Below, in pieces: positions 17,067 to 26,327 of a stretch of 64,000 nt of DNA. Origin of the DNA: Rhizobium sp. NFR07 (GTDB lineage: Bacteria > Pseudomonadota > Alphaproteobacteria > Rhizobiales > Rhizobiaceae). The position numbers and the translations under genes were made by a program. Below the pieces are notes generated by a model. The model saw only the letters and a program-made list of their open reading frames with translations, was not told the origin of the DNA and did no database searches. Each line of letters begins with the position of its first letter. Position 1 is the stretch's first letter. The DNA is taken from contig NZ_FOKM01000001.1 of NCBI RefSeq assembly GCF_900111905.1, positions 496,001 to 560,000 on the forward strand. Direction: 5' to 3'.

Positions 17067-18585
17067 TGCTCGTGCGCTCCCTGACCAGCTCGCGATAGTC
17101 GACCTTGCCGTTTGGCGTCACCGGCAGGGCGTCGACGATTTCCAGGTCGCGCGGGACCATGTAGGTGGCAAGCGACGCTGAGACCGCCTGCAGGATCGGA
17201 GCCGTTTCCACACCCGGCTCGAGCGGGATCGCGACGGCATGGACCTTCTGCCCCGCGAACTCGTCGGGCAGGCCGATAACCGCGACCTGGCGGAACCTGC
17301 CGGTCGCCATCACGGCTTCTTCCACCTCGGAGGGGCTGATCCGGTAACCCGATGATTTGATCATCGCATCGTTGCGGCCGATAAAGCTGAAGAAACCGTC
17401 CTCGTCCTCGACGGCGAGATCTCCGGAAAAGCAGACAATGTCGCCGCCCAGATCCTTCGGTCGCAGCGGATTCTGCTTCAGCACCTTGGCCGTTTCTTCC
17501 GGCCGGTTCCAGTAACCGAGGGAGACCGTCGGCCCACGATGGACGAGGATGCCCGGCTCGCCGGGTTTGGCGCGGCTTCCGTCTTCCTTGACGACGAAGA
17601 TCTCGGTCTCGGGAATGGCCTTGCCGATGGATGTCGGGCGGCGGTCGAGCTCCTCGGGCGAAAGGAAGGTCGAGCGAAACGCCTCGGTCAGGCCGTACAT
17701 CAGAAACACGTCCGTATGGGGCAACGCCTTGCGCAGGTTCGTCACGATCTGCGAAGGCACCGCGCCGCCGGAATTGGTGATGTATCGCAAATGCGGCAGG
17801 TCCGTCTTCGGCAGCAGTGGCGCCGCCTTGGTCAGGATCGCCCAGATGGTCGGGACGCCGGCCAGGGCGGTGATCCGGTGATCACGCAGCGCGCGGACGA
17901 TATCGTCGCCGAAACGGAAGGTCAGGATGACGATCAACGCGCCCTGCTCGACAGCGGTCAGAAGCTGGTTCAGGCCGTAATCGAAGCTCAGCGGCAGCAC
18001 CGACAGAATGCGCTCGGCGGGCGTAATTCCCAGATAAGTGCGCACGATCCGCGTGCCCGCGAGAAGGTTGCGATGCGACAGCATCACGCCCTTCGGGCGC
18101 CCCGTGGAGCCGGACGTGTAGAGGATTGCCGCAAGGTCCTCGCCGATGCCGGCTTCCGGCAATACGTCATGCGCCTCGACCTCAGCCATGTCCTCGACCA
18201 GAAGCACCTGCGCGTCGGAAATGCCTTCCAGGCATTCGGCGACCATCGGCGAGAGCTTGCGGTTGGTGATGACGATACGGGCGCCGCAATCGGCAACGAT
18301 ATGGCTGATCTGCTGGCCTCGCAGCAATGCATTGATCGGCACGAAAACGCCCATTGCGCGGCTGGTGGCGAAGATCGCCAGGCATTCCTCGATGCCGCGC
18401 GGCAGGAAGATCGCGACCCGTTCGCCCCGCTGCAGGCCGGCAGCCGCGAGCGCGCAGGCAAAGCGCATGACGCCCTCGTGCATGGCGCGATAATCGAGCT
18501 GCCTGTCGCCATCGATCAGCGCCGGCCTGTCGCTCTGCGCATGGGAAGCAAGCAGATGGTGGAGAAGGACCGGAGAAGGCGTCAT
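17059..18585 (-). CDS. AMP-forming acyl-CoA/ACP ligase, exosortase-A-associated type
   Basis: 508-aa adenylate-forming enzyme. The AMP-binding signature I-L-Y-T-S-G-S-T-G-R-P-K-G-V-M is near residue 155, Y-G-L-T-E-A-F near 300, F-S-G-D-L-A near 390, and the C-terminal lysine in P-N-G-K-V-D-Y-R-E-L. It activates a carboxylic acid as acyl-AMP and loads it on CoA or, given the ACP gene directly upstream with a 4-nt overlap, on that carrier. The ACP-ligase-decarboxylase order recalls exosortase-A loci and NRPS-like amino-acid activation. The acid itself is unknown. Confidence 0.88.
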   Translation of the reverse strand: MTPSPVLLHHLLASHAQSDRPALIDGDRQLDYRAMHEGVMRFACALAAAGLQRGERVAIFLPRGIEECLAIFATSRAMGVFVPINALLRGQQISHIVADCGARIVITNRKLSPMVAECLEGISDAQVLLVEDMAEVEAHDVLPEAGIGEDLAAILYTSGSTGRPKGVMLSHRNLLAGTRIVRTYLGITPAERILSVLPLSFDYGLNQLLTAVEQGALIVILTFRFGDDIVRALRDHRITALAGVPTIWAILTKAAPLLPKTDLPHLRYITNSGGAVPSQIVTNLRKALPHTDVFLMYGLTEAFRSTFLSPEELDRRPTSIGKAIPETEIFVVKEDGSRAKPGEPGILVHRGPTVSLGYWNRPEETAKVLKQNPLRPKDLGGDIVCFSGDLAVEDEDGFFSFIGRNDAMIKSSGYRISPSEVEEAVMATGRFRQVAVIGLPDEFAGQKVHAVAIPLEPGVETAPILQAVSASLATYMVPRDLEIVDALPVTPNGKVDYRELVRERTSNG

Positions 18586-18842
18586 GCCGCCGCACGCGAT
18601 ACGAAGCCGACGAGGCTTGCGGGCGTCGCCAGTTCCTGAAAATCGAAGCTGTCATCGTCCATGGAAATCCCGAAACGCTCGGTCAGGAACATGATGAGTT
18701 CCAGAAAGCCGAGAGAATCGATCGCCCCGTCGAGCAGGGCCGTATCGGGCTCTATCGGCGCCAGCGCAGGAAACCGCTTGTCGAGATAGCCGTAGACTTC
18801 AGCTTCAATGGTGTTCGCAGGCGAAGCGGCAGGGTTCAGCAT
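18582..18842 (-). CDS. Acyl (or aminoacyl) carrier protein
   Basis: 86-aa acidic carrier with the phosphopantetheine attachment site D-S-L-G-F-L-E-L; the modified serine is S43. Good ribosome-binding site (AAAGGA) before ATG 18842. It overlaps the ligase gene by 4 nt, so the ligase is its probable loading enzyme. It is a specialised carrier for this locus rather than the fatty-acid ACP, whose consensus differs (D-S-L-D-x-V-E-L). Confidence 0.9.
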   Translation of the reverse strand: MLNPAASPANTIEAEVYGYLDKRFPALAPIEPDTALLDGAIDSLGFLELIMFLTERFGISMDDDSFDFQELATPASLVGFVSRAAA

Positions 18843-18872
18843 AGTTTTTCCTTTATCGAAATCCGGTCGGAA

Positions 18873-19718
18873 CTAGACTTTGAGCAAAACACGTTCGGAA
18901 TAGAGTTCATCAGTCTTCCGCTCGTCCCATTCGCCCTTCACCTGGTAACGCAAGCCGCGTCGCCACAGCCATGAGCAGGGCAGCGTGCTACGTTCGGGCA
19001 TTCGAAGGCTGAGCAGCGGTATTCCGCGAGCGATAAGATGGCGCGAGAGCGGTCCCAGATGCTCGATGATCAGATCGTTGCTTTCGGCATAGATCACCCG
19101 GGCGATGGGAATGCCCTTGCGCCTGAAAGTGTCGAAGACAAGCGGATGAAACTTTCCGCCGGCCTCGATGGTCGTGACGATACAGCCGAGAGCGCGGTGC
19201 CTTGCGAGGTCCTGCCGAATAGGGCCGGCAAGAGCTCCCTCCGGCAGATCGTCGATCGATCTCAGGCGACCCCGCCCGCGACCCGTCACTGCGAGCAATG
19301 GGAGCGGCAGCAAATGCACGTCATAGCCGATCGTGCGGAAGCCGAGGCGATCGTTCATCGCCACTGCGGCATCCGATGGGGTGAGGTCGGTATAGACGGC
19401 GCCGGCATCCGACAGGGCCGAAAGCAGCATGCGCGGCGCGTACCAGCGATGGTCCTCGCGCACATACCATCCGGAAAGATTGACGATCTTCCGATCGGTC
19501 TGTGAATCGCGCCTGTTGATCGTCAGAAGGACGCCGACCGGCACGCCATCGGCCATCAGCATGTTGCCGATCGATCCTGCGTTCGCATCGTTGCTGTAGT
19601 CCGAAAGACGCTTGAGGCCATCCTGCCAGAAGGCGAGCGACCGCGACGGAAACCCCTGAAGGAGAAGTTCCGCTGCCGCTTCCAGCCCATCACGGCCTAT
19701 GGCATGTAATTTAAGCAT
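18873..19718 (-). CDS. GNAT-like protein of the polysaccharide locus
   Basis: 281-aa soluble protein. Segments such as M-A-D-G-V-P-V-G-V-L-L-T-I-N, V-N-L-S-G-W-Y-V-R-E-D-H-R-W-Y-A-P and V-Y-T-D-L-T-P-S-D-A-A-V-A-M-N-D-R-L-G-F look like the beta4-beta5 region and the x-x-N-x-x-x-G-F ending of a GCN5-type N-acyltransferase, here within the first half. The second half has no motif I recognise. Placed next to the ACP, it is a reasonable acceptor-side enzyme that moves the ACP-bound acyl group. The family assignment is tentative. Confidence 0.55.
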   Translation of the reverse strand: MLKLHAIGRDGLEAAAELLLQGFPSRSLAFWQDGLKRLSDYSNDANAGSIGNMLMADGVPVGVLLTINRRDSQTDRKIVNLSGWYVREDHRWYAPRMLLSALSDAGAVYTDLTPSDAAVAMNDRLGFRTIGYDVHLLPLPLLAVTGRGRGRLRSIDDLPEGALAGPIRQDLARHRALGCIVTTIEAGGKFHPLVFDTFRRKGIPIARVIYAESNDLIIEHLGPLSRHLIARGIPLLSLRMPERSTLPCSWLWRRGLRYQVKGEWDERKTDELYSERVLLKV

Positions 19719-19871
19719 AGAGTGTGTCCGAAGCCCCCTGACTTGTCGGAAAATCTCTATCCCGGACCCTTTCAGAAAGTTTAAACGCGGCGCTTACGCC
19801 CCGTTCTCAGCTCAAATACGGTAAACGGTTTCTCATATCGAAAGCTGCAAAAGTATTGATCCGGCAGTTGC

Positions 19872-21695
19872 TCAGACTTTTCCGGCTGAGACTTTGGCCG
19901 CCACGTCCAGTGCCGCCTGCTCGACGATGCCGAACAGGATGTCGCGACTGGCCTGCGGCGTTATATTGTGGTCGGTATCTTCCAGAATATGCAGTTCGGT
20001 ATTGGGGTATCTCGAGAGTTTTTTGGCATCCTTGCCGAAATGGGCGTGAAGATTATCGAGGCCGACATCGCCCGCGCTGTAGACGATGCGTGTTCCGCCC
20101 AACCGCGCCGAGAGCGAACGGAAATCAGCGTGCACCGCCCTGTTGAGACGTTCGATCGGCATGAGCGGGCCGAGAACCGGTGCGAGCAGGTTGGATAGCC
20201 GCTGGGCCAGCCTCGCACCGATATGGCGAATGGCTGCCCTGATATCGACATCGCCCCTGGCGAGACGTAGGAACGTCTCCGCCCGAAAGGCCTTTTGCGA
20301 ATAGTCGGTCAACGGCCGTGGCGCACTTCTGGCAACCTCTTCCGTCGGAGCCCCGAGCCAGCGGAATATGTAGGGATTGACCGCGATACATCCCGCCCAG
20401 CGCTCGTCCTCCGCGGCGGCGCGGAACGCGACATATGCGCCGCTGCAGCGTCCGTAAAGAAGGGCAGGGCCGGGCCTGCCGATCTCGTCGAGGAAAGAGC
20501 GTGCAATCGCCACGTCGGCGATCTGGGTATCGTCGTAGAGAACCTGCATGCGCCGTCCGGGGGCAGGCGGGCTGTCGCCGACACCGGCACTGTCGAAGCG
20601 AAGGGAAGCAATGCCGTTCTTCGCGAGGCGGCGGGCGAGTTCGACGGCCGAACGCCCCCAACCCGCCTGATGGTCGTAGGCAGTGGTCAAGAGCACGACG
20701 GTCACTTCGGTCGGATTTGCACTGGGCTCGCAAAGGGTCCCGATCAGTCGGACACCGGGGCCGAAACGCAGCCCGGTTTCCCGGATCACGTCGTCGACGA
20801 GGACAGCAGGGCCTAATGGGGCCGCAGGTGGACTGGCGATCGAGCCCTGCGCTTCCGGCAGTCTTGCGATCCATGCGAGCAGCTCTGCCATGAGAGCATG
20901 GGGAAGCCGCTGCCCATGGGGGTTCTCGACGAGGCGGTCATAATCCGGAATGGTGCAATGGTGCAGTTGCGCGCCGTTCTGTTCCAGCTGTTCGCGCAAT
21001 TTCCGGTCCGATGCGCTGTCGGGCCGTGACGCGAAGAATATTCGTCCGGCCGCACTGGCCGCCAATGTCTCCGGCTTTAGCGTATCGAGTGTCGACACAA
21101 TCCCTCTCGGCATCGTGAGGCCGGCAATCGTGCCGGGGCTAGTGTCCCGTCGATGCACCGGGACGCCGACCCCTTCGTCGATGATGGTCGACCAGACGGA
21201 TAGCTCGCGCAGATAACGCTTGCCCGCGACGACAGGGGCGAGAAGTGCCAGTCCGGCCAGCCCCCCCACCTCCTTCCCGGCATTGCAGGCGATGGCCGCG
21301 CCGATACCGAAGCCCAGCAGGACGACGCTCCGCGCTCCCGACAGCGCCCGCAGCGCATCGGCGCCGCGACGAGCCGCATCGGTCCAGCAGTCCATATCGA
21401 TGACCGCGTCTTCGGCGTCGAGCGCATTCCCGGTGCCCGGATAGTCGAAACGGAGGCTGGCAACGCCGATATCGGCAAGATCTTCGGCGAGAATGCGGAA
21501 GAAGCGCCGGGTGCTCAGCTCGTCGATGCCCCAGGGGCTGAGAAACAGCACCGCGACATCGTGCGCCTCGTCGGCAGCGTCGACCGACATGAACAGCCCC
21601 GGCATGCCCGAAAAAGTCACAGGATGGGCGGCTCTGCGCACCTTGTCTCCCTGCTTGTGAGGAGCTTTGTCGCAATTGGCGATATAATCAGCCAT
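19872..21695 (-). CDS. Tandem alpha/beta-hydrolase fusion, exosortase-A-associated type
   Basis: 607 aa from ATG 21695, overlapping the flippase stop by 8 nt. Two alpha/beta-hydrolase domains lie in tandem: about residues 25-290 and 325-600. Domain 1 has R-F-D-Y-P-G-T-G-N and a nucleophile elbow G-F-G-I-G (128-132), where the usual Ser is Gly. Domain 2 has R-F-D-S-A-G-V-G-D-S and an elbow G-R-C-S-G (about 416) with Cys in the nucleophile position, and a late D-H for the His. In exosortase-A loci these are usually two separate genes (hydrolase 1 and 2); here they are one chain. Domain 1 is probably non-catalytic. Confidence 0.8.
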   Translation of the reverse strand: MADYIANCDKAPHKQGDKVRRAAHPVTFSGMPGLFMSVDAADEAHDVAVLFLSPWGIDELSTRRFFRILAEDLADIGVASLRFDYPGTGNALDAEDAVIDMDCWTDAARRGADALRALSGARSVVLLGFGIGAAIACNAGKEVGGLAGLALLAPVVAGKRYLRELSVWSTIIDEGVGVPVHRRDTSPGTIAGLTMPRGIVSTLDTLKPETLAASAAGRIFFASRPDSASDRKLREQLEQNGAQLHHCTIPDYDRLVENPHGQRLPHALMAELLAWIARLPEAQGSIASPPAAPLGPAVLVDDVIRETGLRFGPGVRLIGTLCEPSANPTEVTVVLLTTAYDHQAGWGRSAVELARRLAKNGIASLRFDSAGVGDSPPAPGRRMQVLYDDTQIADVAIARSFLDEIGRPGPALLYGRCSGAYVAFRAAAEDERWAGCIAVNPYIFRWLGAPTEEVARSAPRPLTDYSQKAFRAETFLRLARGDVDIRAAIRHIGARLAQRLSNLLAPVLGPLMPIERLNRAVHADFRSLSARLGGTRIVYSAGDVGLDNLHAHFGKDAKKLSRYPNTELHILEDTDHNITPQASRDILFGIVEQAALDVAAKVSAGKV

Positions 21696-23013
21696 CCGGA
21701 TTGGCCTCGGAATATTTGAGGTTCGCAGAGGTGAATTCGTCGCCACCCGCAGGGCTTTTCGTCTTCCACGCGGTTTTGGTGAGAAAAATCCAGGTGGCGG
21801 CTACAAGCGAAACCTGGACGATAAGACGCGCCAGACCGGCGCCGATCAGTCCACCGAGCGTCGCACCGATCCAGACTGCCGGGATCATCACCAGCGCCGT
21901 TGCCAGCAGCAGGCCGATGCGGACTTTCTGCTGACCAACCGCCCGAAGAATATCCGCCCCGATGCCGGAAAGGCCCATGAGAAGCGGAAACAGCGCGAGC
22001 AGCTGGATGATCTCGGGTGTCCCGTCATATTCGTGGCCGATCAGGACCGGGAGGTAATCGGCAATGAAGTAGAGGAATATGGCGATCGGAGTCGAGATCA
22101 GCAGCGAGAACGGGACAAGGCGAAGGCCGAAGCGCACGCTTTCGCTGGCGCTCGCCGTCGCATTGCGGAAATGACGTGTATAGGTGGCGTAAAGCAGGGC
22201 CCGCACCGGCGCGCAGGCGGCATCGACGATCTTGAAGCCCGCCGCATACTGACCCGCGATAGCCGGGCCGAGCGCATAGGCGACCGCCGGCTTGTCGATA
22301 TCGGCGACGCTGCCGAGTGCAACGAATTCCAGGCAATATTGCAGGCCGAGCGATATGTCCTTTCTGATGACCGCCGGTTTCGGAAGACCGCAGACGGATT
22401 TCATCAGGACAACCGAGACCAGCGCGCCGACGGCGGACGCCGCAAGATACCACCATGCCCAATTGTCGAGCGTGAGCTTCGGCTCGATCAGGATAGCCGC
22501 GACCAGGAAAAGAGCGCGCAGGATCGCAAGTCCGACATTGACGAGGAACTGGAGGTCGGCGCGGTCGCGGGCCATGAATGTACTGGCACAGACGGCGACA
22601 AAACGCCCGAATACGAGATGCGCAACGACAAACGCGAGCAGCGACGTGATCGTCAGATGGTCGCCCACCAGCGAATAGCCGACAACGGCTGCGGTCGCCC
22701 CGACCAGCGGCATGGTCAATCCCGACATGGCAATGCTGTGTCCGAGGTAGCGACCGAAATTTGCCGGATCAACCGCCGAACGCTGTATCATGACGTGATC
22801 GCTTCCAAGGCCGACGAGCAGCACACCGATGCCATTGATGCTGGAAAGCGTGACGAACACACCGTAGTCCGATGGTCCGAGATAGCGAGAGATCAGCATG
22901 AAATAGCCGAACTGGACCACCAGCTGCATGCCGAAATTGAAAGTATAAACGATCGTATTTCTGGCGATCCGCGAGCCACGCAGTCGTTCGACAATATTAA
23001 CGATCGTTTTCAT
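21688..23013 (-). CDS. Polysaccharide flippase (Wzx/MOP superfamily)
   Basis: 441-aa membrane protein with 12-14 predicted helices, beginning with the family-typical N-terminus R-I-A-R-N-T-I-V-Y-T-F-N-F-G-M-Q-L-V-V-Q-F and L-I-S-R-Y-L-G-P-S-D-Y-G-V-F. It should translocate the lipid-linked repeat unit of the polysaccharide across the inner membrane. It is the first gene of the minus-strand arm, with a good AGGGGAA site before ATG 23013, and is divergent from the deacetylase gene. The 211-bp AT-rich gap is probably a shared promoter region. Confidence 0.88.
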   Translation of the reverse strand: MKTIVNIVERLRGSRIARNTIVYTFNFGMQLVVQFGYFMLISRYLGPSDYGVFVTLSSINGIGVLLVGLGSDHVMIQRSAVDPANFGRYLGHSIAMSGLTMPLVGATAAVVGYSLVGDHLTITSLLAFVVAHLVFGRFVAVCASTFMARDRADLQFLVNVGLAILRALFLVAAILIEPKLTLDNWAWWYLAASAVGALVSVVLMKSVCGLPKPAVIRKDISLGLQYCLEFVALGSVADIDKPAVAYALGPAIAGQYAAGFKIVDAACAPVRALLYATYTRHFRNATASASESVRFGLRLVPFSLLISTPIAIFLYFIADYLPVLIGHEYDGTPEIIQLLALFPLLMGLSGIGADILRAVGQQKVRIGLLLATALVMIPAVWIGATLGGLIGAGLARLIVQVSLVAATWIFLTKTAWKTKSPAGGDEFTSANLKYSEANPDG

Positions 23014-23224
23014 CCGTTCCCCTGCGGCAAAGAGCCACGAATATCGCTAGGCGGGCTGCATTATGATTAAAAAATCGTTCCGCTTATATTTTCCGGACAA
23101 TACTCGGGACGTCCTAATTTAACGATAAAGCGCGGGCAATCCTGAACCGCAAAGTAAGATAAACCGTTTCTTGAGTTTTGCTTTCTAGAGATGAGCGACA
23201 ACCACGTCTCCCATCGGTGCTGCC
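23014..23224. promoter_or_regulatory. Divergent promoter region of the polysaccharide locus
   Basis: 211 bp between the flippase and deacetylase starts, noticeably richer in A+T than the flanking genes. It must drive the seven-gene minus-strand arm and the deacetylase gene. I could not assign a specific operator or -35/-10 pair with confidence. Confidence 0.45.
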
Positions 23225-23905
23225 ATGCTCGCGAATACGCTCTATCTCACCTTTCATGGCATTGGCGCGCCGATCGTTCCTCCGGCCGAGGGTGAACTCA
23301 AGTATTTCGTGTCACCCGATGTCTTCCGACAGACTGTCGACATGCTCGATGGGCTGGAGGAGCAGATCAGGGTTCAGGCGCATGTGACATTCGATGACGG
23401 CAACCTCTCGGATTATGTCATCGGGCTGCCTTCGCTGATCGAGCATAACCGCAAGGGCATTTTCTTCGTCCTTGCAGGCCGCATAGGTCAGAAGGGATAT
23501 CTCTCGGCTGGACAGATACGCGAGATCGCCGCGGCCGGCATGCTGATCGGCACCCATGGCCATGATCACGTCGACTGGCGGCGGCTGGACGCGGCCGGCG
23601 CCGAGCGAGAGCTCGTTACGGCGCGCAGGAAGATAGAGGATGAGCTCGGTTCGCCGGTCACCTATGCCTCGGTGCCTTTCGGTCGCTTCGACAGGCCTTT
23701 GCTCCGCCGGCTCAGGGCGTTGGGCTATGAACGGGTCTTTACCAGCTCGATGAGCCTTGCCCTCGACAATACATGGTTTTGTCCCCGCCGGTCGCTGACG
23801 GAGACTTTTGATCCAGCCACAGGGCTCATGCCTCTCGTCGGCCTCGACGAAAGGGTTCGAAGCGTTGCCTATGCTGCGGCTCGCCGACTGCGCTACCGCT
23901 GGTAG
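23225..23905 (+). CDS. Polysaccharide deacetylase (NodB/CE4 domain)
   Basis: 226-aa NodB-homology protein without a clear signal peptide. Metal/catalytic motif 1 is V-T-F-D-D-G-N near residue 55 and motif 2 is T-H-G-H-D-H-V near 110 (H-x3-H-type pair); motif 3 may be S-V-P-F-G-R. It would remove N-acetyl groups from a sugar precursor or the growing chain. The ATG at 23225 heads the plus-strand arm, though a 296-bp gap separates it from the next gene, so it may have its own transcript. Confidence 0.82.
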   Translation: MLANTLYLTFHGIGAPIVPPAEGELKYFVSPDVFRQTVDMLDGLEEQIRVQAHVTFDDGNLSDYVIGLPSLIEHNRKGIFFVLAGRIGQKGYLSAGQIREIAAAGMLIGTHGHDHVDWRRLDAAGAERELVTARRKIEDELGSPVTYASVPFGRFDRPLLRRLRALGYERVFTSSMSLALDNTWFCPRRSLTETFDPATGLMPLVGLDERVRSVAYAAARRLRYRW

Positions 23906-24201
23906 TTTGCTTCCAGTAGAGCAAGCTTTTCCCGCGCCTCGCCGCCGCTAATTTTCGTAAATACTACATTAGACATTCAAGACATTAATTTATCGCCATC
24001 TATCTCGCAAAGTATTAACCGATAAAACCAGAGATAAACCTCTATACCGTAATAAACTGCGAAAATTTACTCTCTATTAGAGACGAAGCCCCATCAATTC
24101 CCTCGTATTACTTAGACGCAATCGCACTTGTTTCATATTGGCATCCGGACCGCATCGTTGCGCGGGGCGTCAGCTGATCCAAGGGGGAAGGGCAGGGCGC
24201 T
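23906..24201. promoter_or_regulatory. AT-rich gap before the glycosyltransferase operon
   Basis: 296 bp of clearly AT-rich sequence in a GC-rich locus, with runs such as TAATTTATCG and AAAATTTACT. It very likely holds the promoter for the nine-gene run that begins with the GTG at 24202. I see no clear inverted repeat or known operator. Confidence 0.5.
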
Positions 24202-25122
24202 GTGACCTTGATTTCTGTAGTCATGTGCACGTTCGACAGAGAGATCATGGCACGTCGGACACTCGAATCCGTCTATGCCCAGAATCTGTCCGCGGGCCTC
24301 GACTTCGAAATGATCGTCGTCGACAACACGGCATCCGGCAATGCCCGTGGCTGGGTCGCCTCGCTCTCCGGGCACAACCCATCGCCCCGCTACGTTCAGG
24401 AGCCGACGCCCGGGATTTCGCATGCCCGCAATGCCGGGGTTGCGGCTGCCCGAGGCGAGTTCCTTGCCTTTATCGACGACGACGAGACGGCCGAGCCCGA
24501 GTGGCTCGCCAATCTCTATCGGGCGCTGATCGGGCATAAGGCGGATATCGGCACCGGCCCGGTGCATCCCGTGTTCGAGAACAAGGCATCTCTCGGATGG
24601 GATCCGGCACCTTTCTTCTATGGCAAGCGGGAGGCCATGCCGACCGGCGGCGAGCTCGAGTCCGCCCGCACGGGCAACATCATGCTGCGCGTCGCCACCT
24701 GCTTCGACGGCACGCCGCCGTTCGACCCGCGGCTTGGCCGCTCCGGCGGCGAGGACACCGATTTTACACATGGCCTCCATCGCAAGGGACGCAAGATCAT
24801 CTGGGTGGCCGATGCCGTGATCCACGAATTCTGGCCGGATGCAAAAGCCTCTCTTCCGGCTTTCCTGCGCCGCAAACTGGTGACCGCGCGCAATACGACA
24901 CTGGTGCGGATCGCGCGCAGTGCCCGCCCGCTGCCCGCCGTCGCCGCCATGGCGGTGAAGGCGCTGGTCCAGCTCGCCGTTTTCTCTCCGCTTGCCGCGG
25001 TCAGCTATCCGATCAGCCGGCAGGTTTATGCGCGCTGCGCCATGCAGGTAATGTCGGCATTCGGCAAGCTGACCTTCTGGCTGCGCGCCGGCTACTACGG
25101 CCAGGGCGGAGAGCGGACATGA
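24202..25122 (+). CDS. Glycosyltransferase family 2
   Basis: 306 aa from GTG 24202, preceded by a purine-rich AAGGGGGAAGGG stretch. GT-A fold with I-S-V-V-M-C-T-F-D-R at the N-terminus, the nucleotide/metal motif F-I-D-D-D-E near 95 and a later G-G-E-D-T-D-F (about 190) for acceptor binding. The C-terminal 80 residues include a hydrophobic stretch that may attach it to the membrane. It adds one sugar to the lipid-linked repeat unit in the cytoplasm. It overlaps the next gene by 4 nt. Confidence 0.88.
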   Translation: MTLISVVMCTFDREIMARRTLESVYAQNLSAGLDFEMIVVDNTASGNARGWVASLSGHNPSPRYVQEPTPGISHARNAGVAAARGEFLAFIDDDETAEPEWLANLYRALIGHKADIGTGPVHPVFENKASLGWDPAPFFYGKREAMPTGGELESARTGNIMLRVATCFDGTPPFDPRLGRSGGEDTDFTHGLHRKGRKIIWVADAVIHEFWPDAKASLPAFLRRKLVTARNTTLVRIARSARPLPAVAAMAVKALVQLAVFSPLAAVSYPISRQVYARCAMQVMSAFGKLTFWLRAGYYGQGGERT

Positions 25123-26327
25123 CGCCTCACACGCTCGACCGGCCCTACAAGGTCGCCATCCTTCATCAGGGCTGCGTTCCCGTCTACAGGCGCGGCTTTT
25201 TCACCCGCCTCGCGCAGACGTCGGAAAACGATTATGTCGTCTTCCACGGCAGACCGCCATCAAACACCTCCCTGCAGGCCGCCAGGCCTCCTTTCCCGTT
25301 TGCCAATATCGAAGTGCAGGCGGTCGAGCTGCGGGTGAAAAAATCGCTGCTCATCTGGCAGCGCTCCGTGCTCCGCTACCTCTCGGGCCGTTTTGACGGC
25401 GCGGTCATCGGCCACGAATTCAAGTTCGTCTCCAGCCTCGCCATCCTCCTTTTGTCGAAAGTCATGCGGCGGCCTGTCTTCTTGTGGGGCTTCGGCTATC
25501 GCAAGGCCTATGACACCTGGGATCAGGGCGGCTCTCCGTCTTTGAAGGACCGCCTGTCGTCCCGGGCCGCGGACAAGCTCGCCCGTCTGGCTGACGGTTA
25601 TATCGCCTATACCGAAAAGGGCCGGGCGCATCTCCTTTCGATCGGCGTGCCGGCCGAGCGCATTCAGGTCGTCCGCAACACGATCGACGTGGAAGAGCAG
25701 ATCGAACTGTCCCGCCAGGTCGCCGGCGAGGACGATGCGGTTATCCGAACCGAATTCGGGCTGCGGCCGGATGCCGATGTTCTTCTCTATGTAGGACGGC
25801 TGGTGCCGCGCAAGGATGTCGGAAGCCTGATCCGCTTCGCGGCAGCCAATCCCGATGTCGCCGGCCGCCCGGTCGACGTGCTGATCATCGGCGACGGCGA
25901 GGAGCGCGCGAAGCTCGAGCAACTGGGCAATGGTGCATCCAACATCCACTTTGCAGGCGCGATCGATCCGTCCGATATCCGGCTGGCAAAGGCAATGAAG
26001 CTCTGCCGCGCGGTCGTGGTCCCGGGCTATCTCGGCCTCGCAATCAATCACGCCTTCGCCCATGGCCGGCCCGTCATCACCCGCGCCCACGACTTCCACA
26101 GCCCGGAGATCGAATATCTGACGGATGGCGAGGACGGCCTGCTCATTCCCGGTGATGAAGCAGCGTTTCACGAGGGCCTGAAGGCCTTTCTCGCGTCGCC
26201 GCATGACCAGAAACGCCTGGCGGAGAATGCGGCAGCGCGCCGCGAGACGCTACGGATCGACTACATGGTCAAGGCCTATGACGGCTTCATAAGCCGGGTG
26301 GTCGCATCCGCCGGGAGGCGTGCATGA
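25119..26327 (+). CDS. Glycosyltransferase family 4
   Basis: 402 aa from ATG 25119, which overlaps the GT2 stop; the open frame extends far upstream in shadow of the GT2 gene and is ignored. GT-B fold: V-L-L-Y-V-G-R-L-V-P-R-K-D-V opens the C-terminal donor domain near 225, followed by I-I-G-D-G-E-E and the E-x7-E-like region (A-F-A-H-G-R-P-V-I) near 320. It contributes one glycosidic linkage of the repeat unit. Overlaps the CapK-like gene by 4 nt. Confidence 0.86.
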   Translation: MTPHTLDRPYKVAILHQGCVPVYRRGFFTRLAQTSENDYVVFHGRPPSNTSLQAARPPFPFANIEVQAVELRVKKSLLIWQRSVLRYLSGRFDGAVIGHEFKFVSSLAILLLSKVMRRPVFLWGFGYRKAYDTWDQGGSPSLKDRLSSRAADKLARLADGYIAYTEKGRAHLLSIGVPAERIQVVRNTIDVEEQIELSRQVAGEDDAVIRTEFGLRPDADVLLYVGRLVPRKDVGSLIRFAAANPDVAGRPVDVLIIGDGEERAKLEQLGNGASNIHFAGAIDPSDIRLAKAMKLCRAVVVPGYLGLAINHAFAHGRPVITRAHDFHSPEIEYLTDGEDGLLIPGDEAAFHEGLKAFLASPHDQKRLAENAAARRETLRIDYMVKAYDGFISRVVASAGRRA

